A program made the position numbers and the translations under genes. From Cichorium intybus (lineage: Eukaryota; Streptophyta; Magnoliopsida; Asterales; Asteraceae): a stretch of 64,000 bases of DNA. This document shows, one piece after another, positions 63,044 through 64,000 of this stretch; positions within the stretch are counted from its first letter, which is position 1, and every line of letters begins with the position of its first letter. The notes beneath the pieces were generated by a model that ran no database searches, was not told the DNA's origin, and saw only the letters and a program-made list of their open reading frames with translations. The stretch lies in NCBI GenBank assembly GCA_023525715.1, contig CM042011.1, positions 64,967,354 through 65,031,353 of the forward strand. Direction: 5' to 3'.

Positions 63044-64000
63044 CCCAAGATAAAACAAATGCGATAGACAAGAACATATGTCAAAGACAAAAATGTGGAT
63101 GAAAGAGTCATGGTGTGGTTTAAAGAAAATTTGCCATGCTTTGCAGTAACGCAATTCTTAAATAAACTACTAATTGTGTGTATTTCCAAATGAGGCATGT
63201 CATTGGTGAGGCAGGTTTCTTCTCCTTTCATATTTGCATGCAAAGTCTAAACTTCATATATCCCCATCTGTGTCGAGACATTGATAAGTAAGATTATTAC
63301 ATCCATGCGAATAAATTATGATGGTGAAAGTTTAAAATATCTATGACTGACTCGGTTTTAGACTATTGGCATCAAACCAATTTAGGTGTTTTATTCTCGT
63401 GATGTGCAATTTTTACTATACATTTTGTGTTCAATTAAAAAAATTTAAACCACATGTTTAATGACATTTAGGATATTAAGTTATTAACAATATTCTTATC
63501 ATAGCTCGGTTTTGTGCTTTTGATTTTGTTGGACTCATCACTGTCCTGACACACTTAGAAGGCCATAAATCATTTAAGAAGGATAAACCAACAAAGAAAG
63601 TAAATAATAATGTTCCAAAGGTTGTAATAGAAAATTTGTTACAACAAATTACATCATATTGACTCTTAACTTGAGTATCCAACTTTGATCTCTAACTTTA
63701 AAGACCTTACACTATATATAACAAAACTAATAAGCAAATAGATGTGATATAAGAAGGATAAACCAACAATGAATAGTAAGTAGATTTATGATAAAAAGGG
63801 TGAGCCACAAAGCTTTACGTCCTTCAAATTTGGAAATATCTAGCATCGATTCCCTCAATTTATAAAAGCAAGAATTGCAATTCATGACTATACAAAGAAA
63901 AGAAGAGAAAATAATCGAAATGGGCATGTGATTACGTAGAAACAAACAACAAATTAAGTTATTTGAGAATAGTGTCATGCAACCTGTTCTTCTTCCTCTC
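63044..64000. other. Spacer without recognisable genes
   Basis: AT-rich. An AAGAAGGATAAACCAACAA word occurs twice (about 63578 and 63750), hinting at a diverged repeat. No gene is supported. Confidence 0.45.

Overview
The window looks like nuclear DNA of a flowering plant, most likely a eudicot. The evidence is intron-split plant genes with GT-AG junctions, plant-type transposable elements of nearly every class, AT-rich intergenic DNA and very long TA microsatellites. The accessory families (tailed Helitrons, hAT elements whose ends begin TAGGGCTGTAAAC, elements sitting in TA arrays) would fit an Asteraceae-like genome, but that is a guess.

Three host genes are supported. (1) 29-1569, plus strand: the last five exons of the mitochondrial proline-catabolism enzyme delta-1-pyrroline-5-carboxylate dehydrogenase (ALDH12A1/P5CDH). 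(2) 22360-27117, plus strand: a complete six-exon receptor-like cytoplasmic kinase of the RLCK-VII/PBL type with an N-terminal MGNC acylation signal. (3) 59122-60357, plus strand: a complete F-box/kelch-repeat protein close to Arabidopsis At1g74510/At5g60570, with an intron in its 5' leader.

Everything else is mostly mobile DNA. From 7.16 to 17.01 kb six different inverted-repeat elements alternate with long (TA)n arrays, like beads on a string. Two of them carry host gene fragments (a flavin monooxygenase and a GTD-binding/DUF593 protein). Further elements in TA arrays lie at 29.6-31.9, 39.7-40.3 and 55.7-56.5 kb, and two families recur within the window. At 17.28-22.09 kb is a young, apparently intact Copia retrotransposon with two 202-bp LTRs (one difference seen), directly upstream of the kinase gene. 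The large last intron of the kinase holds a Helitron. Then follow a SINE with perfect target duplications, a PIF/Harbinger transposase gene with one in-frame stop, a Helitron inside a TA array, a partial Copia-type LTR element, a non-autonomous hAT element with a perfect 8-bp duplication, and a separate Harbinger MYB/SANT-like gene.

At 41.94-46.97 kb is a MuDR-type MULE with terminal inverted repeats of about 190 bp, a decayed MURA transposase gene and, convergent to it, a GRF-zinc-finger/transmembrane accessory gene. Next come a decayed Copia element with an LTR (49.7-54.0 kb), a doubtful virus-like fragment (54.1-54.6 kb), a Ty3/Gypsy remnant (60.5-61.6 kb, minus strand) and a tandem pair of MITEs (62.5-63.0 kb).

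The features that most deserve attention are the TA-array-targeting mosaic with captured gene pieces and the two-gene MULE. All homology calls come from reading the sequence; no database search was run.
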